64,000 nt of DNA from Treponema saccharophilum DSM 2985 (GTDB lineage Bacteria > Spirochaetota > Spirochaetia > Treponematales > Treponemataceae): assembly GCF_000255555.1 (NCBI RefSeq), contig NZ_AGRW01000047.1:62001-126000 (forward strand), read 5' to 3'. This document shows, piece after piece, positions 62,327 to 64,000 of the stretch (position 1 is its first letter; each line of letters begins with the position of its first letter). The position numbers were made by a program, and so were the translations under genes. The notes under the pieces are model-generated. The model did no database searches. It was not told the DNA's origin and saw only the letters and a list, made by a program, of their open reading frames with translations.

Positions 62327-62785
62327 TTAATCATTAATCCAAAGTTCGTCATCTGCCTTGAAGTCGCTTGTCTTTGTAAACGATGTGAACTTGTGCGCCA
62401 TTATCTTTTTTACAGCGCCTTTGCACGCATCAATCTTGTCCGACCATTCCCAGTATTCGATACCGTATTCTTTTTCCTGAAAATTAAACCTAACGTGGTT
62501 TTTCCAGTCTTCCGTGTCGTATTCTCCGCTCGATTCGCTTATCGAAATCGCGTCTTCACGGCTTTCTCCGCTTTTGACGTATTTTTCAATCACGCGCTCA
62601 ACTTCAGCCTTGCTTGTAACGATGGCACGAAACTCAATCCAGTCTTCCCACTCGCCATTTTCGCCCTTGTTGTAATACGGGCACATCTCGAAAAACATTT
62701 TCTGAATGAGTTGACCTTTGTATTTCTTTTCGATTTCAGCAATGATAAAAGATGAAATCTTTTCGGAAAGTTCGTCTTTTGTCAT
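62327..62785 (-). CDS. Cytoplasmic protein of unknown function
   Basis: A 152-residue acidic protein with alternating helices and strands and several Trp residues (WEDWIEF, DTEDWKNHV, YWEWSDK). There is no signal peptide. AAGGAG lies 7 bp before the ATG. It ends 15 bp before the large mosaic gene, so the two are cotranscribed and it may be a partner of that protein. The size and acidity are reminiscent of immunity proteins, but no family was recognised. Confidence 0.6.
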   Translation of the reverse strand: MTKDELSEKISSFIIAEIEKKYKGQLIQKMFFEMCPYYNKGENGEWEDWIEFRAIVTSKAEVERVIEKYVKSGESREDAISISESSGEYDTEDWKNHVRFNFQEKEYGIEYWEWSDKIDACKGAVKKIMAHKFTSFTKTSDFKADDELWIND

Positions 62786-63106
62786 GACTCGCTCCTTATT
62801 TTTTTATTCAGATACAAATCTCCGCTTCCAATAAGCCAAAGTTTTAAAATCCAAGTTCTTTTAGAAAATCACACGCAAGCGGAAAACCAAATCCATATAT
62901 TTCAGCTGAAAGTATTAAAGGTAGTCCTTAAATTGAGCGTTCATCTTTTTGAAATGTTTTAGCCCAGCAAATGAAATCTTTTGCATACATTTTTTATTGG
63001 CATCTTTATTTTCCTGACACACAAAAACACACCGACTACCGCATCAGCAATCGGTGTGATAAACAGAGAATATTTTAATTCATTCTTTAGCTGCCAGCAA
63101 GCAAAA
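62786..63106. other. Intergenic region with a terminator
   Basis: The stretch is AT-rich and holds the terminator of the next minus-strand gene and presumably the promoter for the two-gene unit at 59309-62785. No open frame or repeat element was recognised. Confidence 0.5.
63022..63058 (-). terminator. Rho-independent terminator
   Basis: CACACCGA / TCGGTGTG, 8 bp, loop of 15 nt. On the minus strand it is followed by TTTTTGTGTG. Confidence 0.7.
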
Positions 63107-63826
63107 CTACTGCTGAATTTCTTCAGAGCTTTCTTTCAGCTCCTGAGAGAGTTTGTCGGAACGATTTTTCCAGTATTCGGCTTTTTCTTGGCTGAAAATC
63201 GGTGAAAGAGGATTTTTTGAGGCATACAAATCAGAAAGCCAGCCCATGAGAAGTGCGATGATTGAATCAGGAACATCACATTTTTCTTTTTGATTTTCGT
63301 AGATGTCGATGGCTTTCAATGCAAGTTTTTCGGCTTTGACAAAATCTTCTGCCGTAAGATGAACTGAATCATCTTCACTTTCAGAATCATCTGAATCCTG
63401 ATTGCGGTAAACCCAAATGTGGTTTACCAGAGCTGCCATTGCACGCACGCCGCCAAGTTCACTAGCTTTTTCAAAGTATGAGTTGGATTTTTCTTCGTTC
63501 GTGGCATCGTCAATTTCGATGAGGCTCTTTTTTGAATCATCGAAGGAATTAGACACGCCCGTGCAGTAGAGGAATCCAAGTCGTGTGAGCGCGTAAACAT
63601 CTCCCTGACCAGCTTTTTCATCAACGAAAGAAAGGCTTTCTTCAAAATCAATGCCATGATCCATTTTGTAAACGGCAAGGTCAAGGAGAGCATCTTCATC
63701 GCCATTTTTTGCGTCTTCTGCCATGTCAAGGCAAGCATCAAGCTCTTCCTGCCAGTACGCCTTTTCTGCAAGAGCGTTTTTCATTGATTCGATGTAAGAA
63801 TTCCATTCGTTTGTTGAAATTTCCAT
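63107..63826 (-). CDS. Sel1/TPR-like repeat protein
   Basis: A 239-residue acidic, helical protein without signal peptide. Helical pairs such as DALLDLAVYKMDHG, DVYALTRLGFLYCTG and SNSYFEKASELGGVRAMAALV fit degenerate Sel1 or TPR units (about 45-150), which mediate protein-protein contacts. A Ser/Asp/Glu-rich stretch (DSDDSESEDDS) follows near residue 155. GGAGGC lies 5 bp before the ATG; a longer frame from 63844 has no site. It is monocistronic. Confidence 0.7.
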   Translation of the reverse strand: MEISTNEWNSYIESMKNALAEKAYWQEELDACLDMAEDAKNGDEDALLDLAVYKMDHGIDFEESLSFVDEKAGQGDVYALTRLGFLYCTGVSNSFDDSKKSLIEIDDATNEEKSNSYFEKASELGGVRAMAALVNHIWVYRNQDSDDSESEDDSVHLTAEDFVKAEKLALKAIDIYENQKEKCDVPDSIIALLMGWLSDLYASKNPLSPIFSQEKAEYWKNRSDKLSQELKESSEEIQQ

Positions 63827-64000
63827 ATTTGCCTCCAAATGCAATTAGGTTTTAGTTTTGATTATTTACACTGATAACATACTGTAGGAATTTTGAATCG
63901 TTAAATTTTTTTTATGATTTTTGAAAAAATCTGCCATTACGAGAATCTGGCTGTAAAAAAACATGATTAAGCCCCGCAATGACAGACGGTTTGGAGTGTT

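Noticed and set aside
1-64000. tRNA or rRNA genes
   Set aside because: No cloverleaf with a TTC-loop signature or rRNA-like stretch was noticed by eye; a covariance scan would be needed to exclude a tRNA.

Overview
The window looks like a piece of a host-associated spirochaete chromosome, most like a gut or rumen Treponema. This is an inference from protein style: many lipoproteins and signal peptides, BspA-type leucine-rich repeats, formylglycine-enzyme-like modules and bacterial SH3 proteins. No rRNA or tRNA gene is visible to confirm it. The window has two compositional halves. Positions 1 to about 22.6 kb are GC-rich with ordinary metabolic and transport genes. From about 22.7 kb to the end the DNA is clearly more AT-rich, nearly every gene is on the minus strand, and paralogous families and dispersed repeats dominate.

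Left half. It opens with the C-terminal part of a bacterial alpha-2-macroglobulin and a SIMPL-domain protein. Next come two GNAT acetyltransferases, a small membrane protein, a cysteine hydrolase and a third GNAT. From 6.2 to 13.8 kb lies the most interesting metabolic locus: a tightly coupled minus-strand operon. It encodes a NifH-like iron protein, two nitrogenase-component-1-like proteins and a complete FecBCD-type ABC importer, with a second binding lipoprotein transcribed divergently. The divergent region carries two TTAG-N6-CTAA palindromes that look like operators. NifB and NifEN are absent, so nitrogen fixation is unlikely; reductive processing of an imported metal chelate or tetrapyrrole-like ligand fits better. 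After it come a large lipoprotein, a flavin-reductase-like protein, a glutaredoxin-like protein, a fourth GNAT, small envelope proteins, a formate/nitrite channel, an HPP-like membrane protein and an NhaC antiporter preceded by a 58-residue gene. Small remnants (TM2 domain, HsdS, perhaps an outer-membrane protein) sit between these genes.

Right half. From 22.8 to 36.4 kb lie secreted SH3-domain proteins of one paralogous family, small membrane proteins and two copies of a metallophosphoesterase, one of which has lost a metal-binding motif. One SH3 gene has a 2-bp frameshift. From 36.5 to 50.2 kb lie one BRCT-DUF1963 protein and six BspA-like LRR proteins without signal peptides. Two of these LRR proteins carry an N-terminal DNA-ligase-like BRCT domain, and all six hold a conserved non-LRR domain. 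From 50.6 to 62.3 kb lie two very large mosaic proteins (repeated N-terminal domain, degenerate formylglycine-enzyme domain, DUF1963), separated by secreted SH3 and ankyrin-like proteins. A Sel1/TPR-like protein closes the window.

A REP-like element with two hairpins (ATTCCGAA/TTCGGAAT, then ATGCTGAA/TTCAGCAT) lies between many genes of the right half, with one copy inside the nitrogenase-like operon. A 21-bp minisatellite of about 11.6 units follows the largest gene. Shared leaders, shared N-termini, tandem duplications and partial copies show that this half has grown by duplication and domain shuffling.
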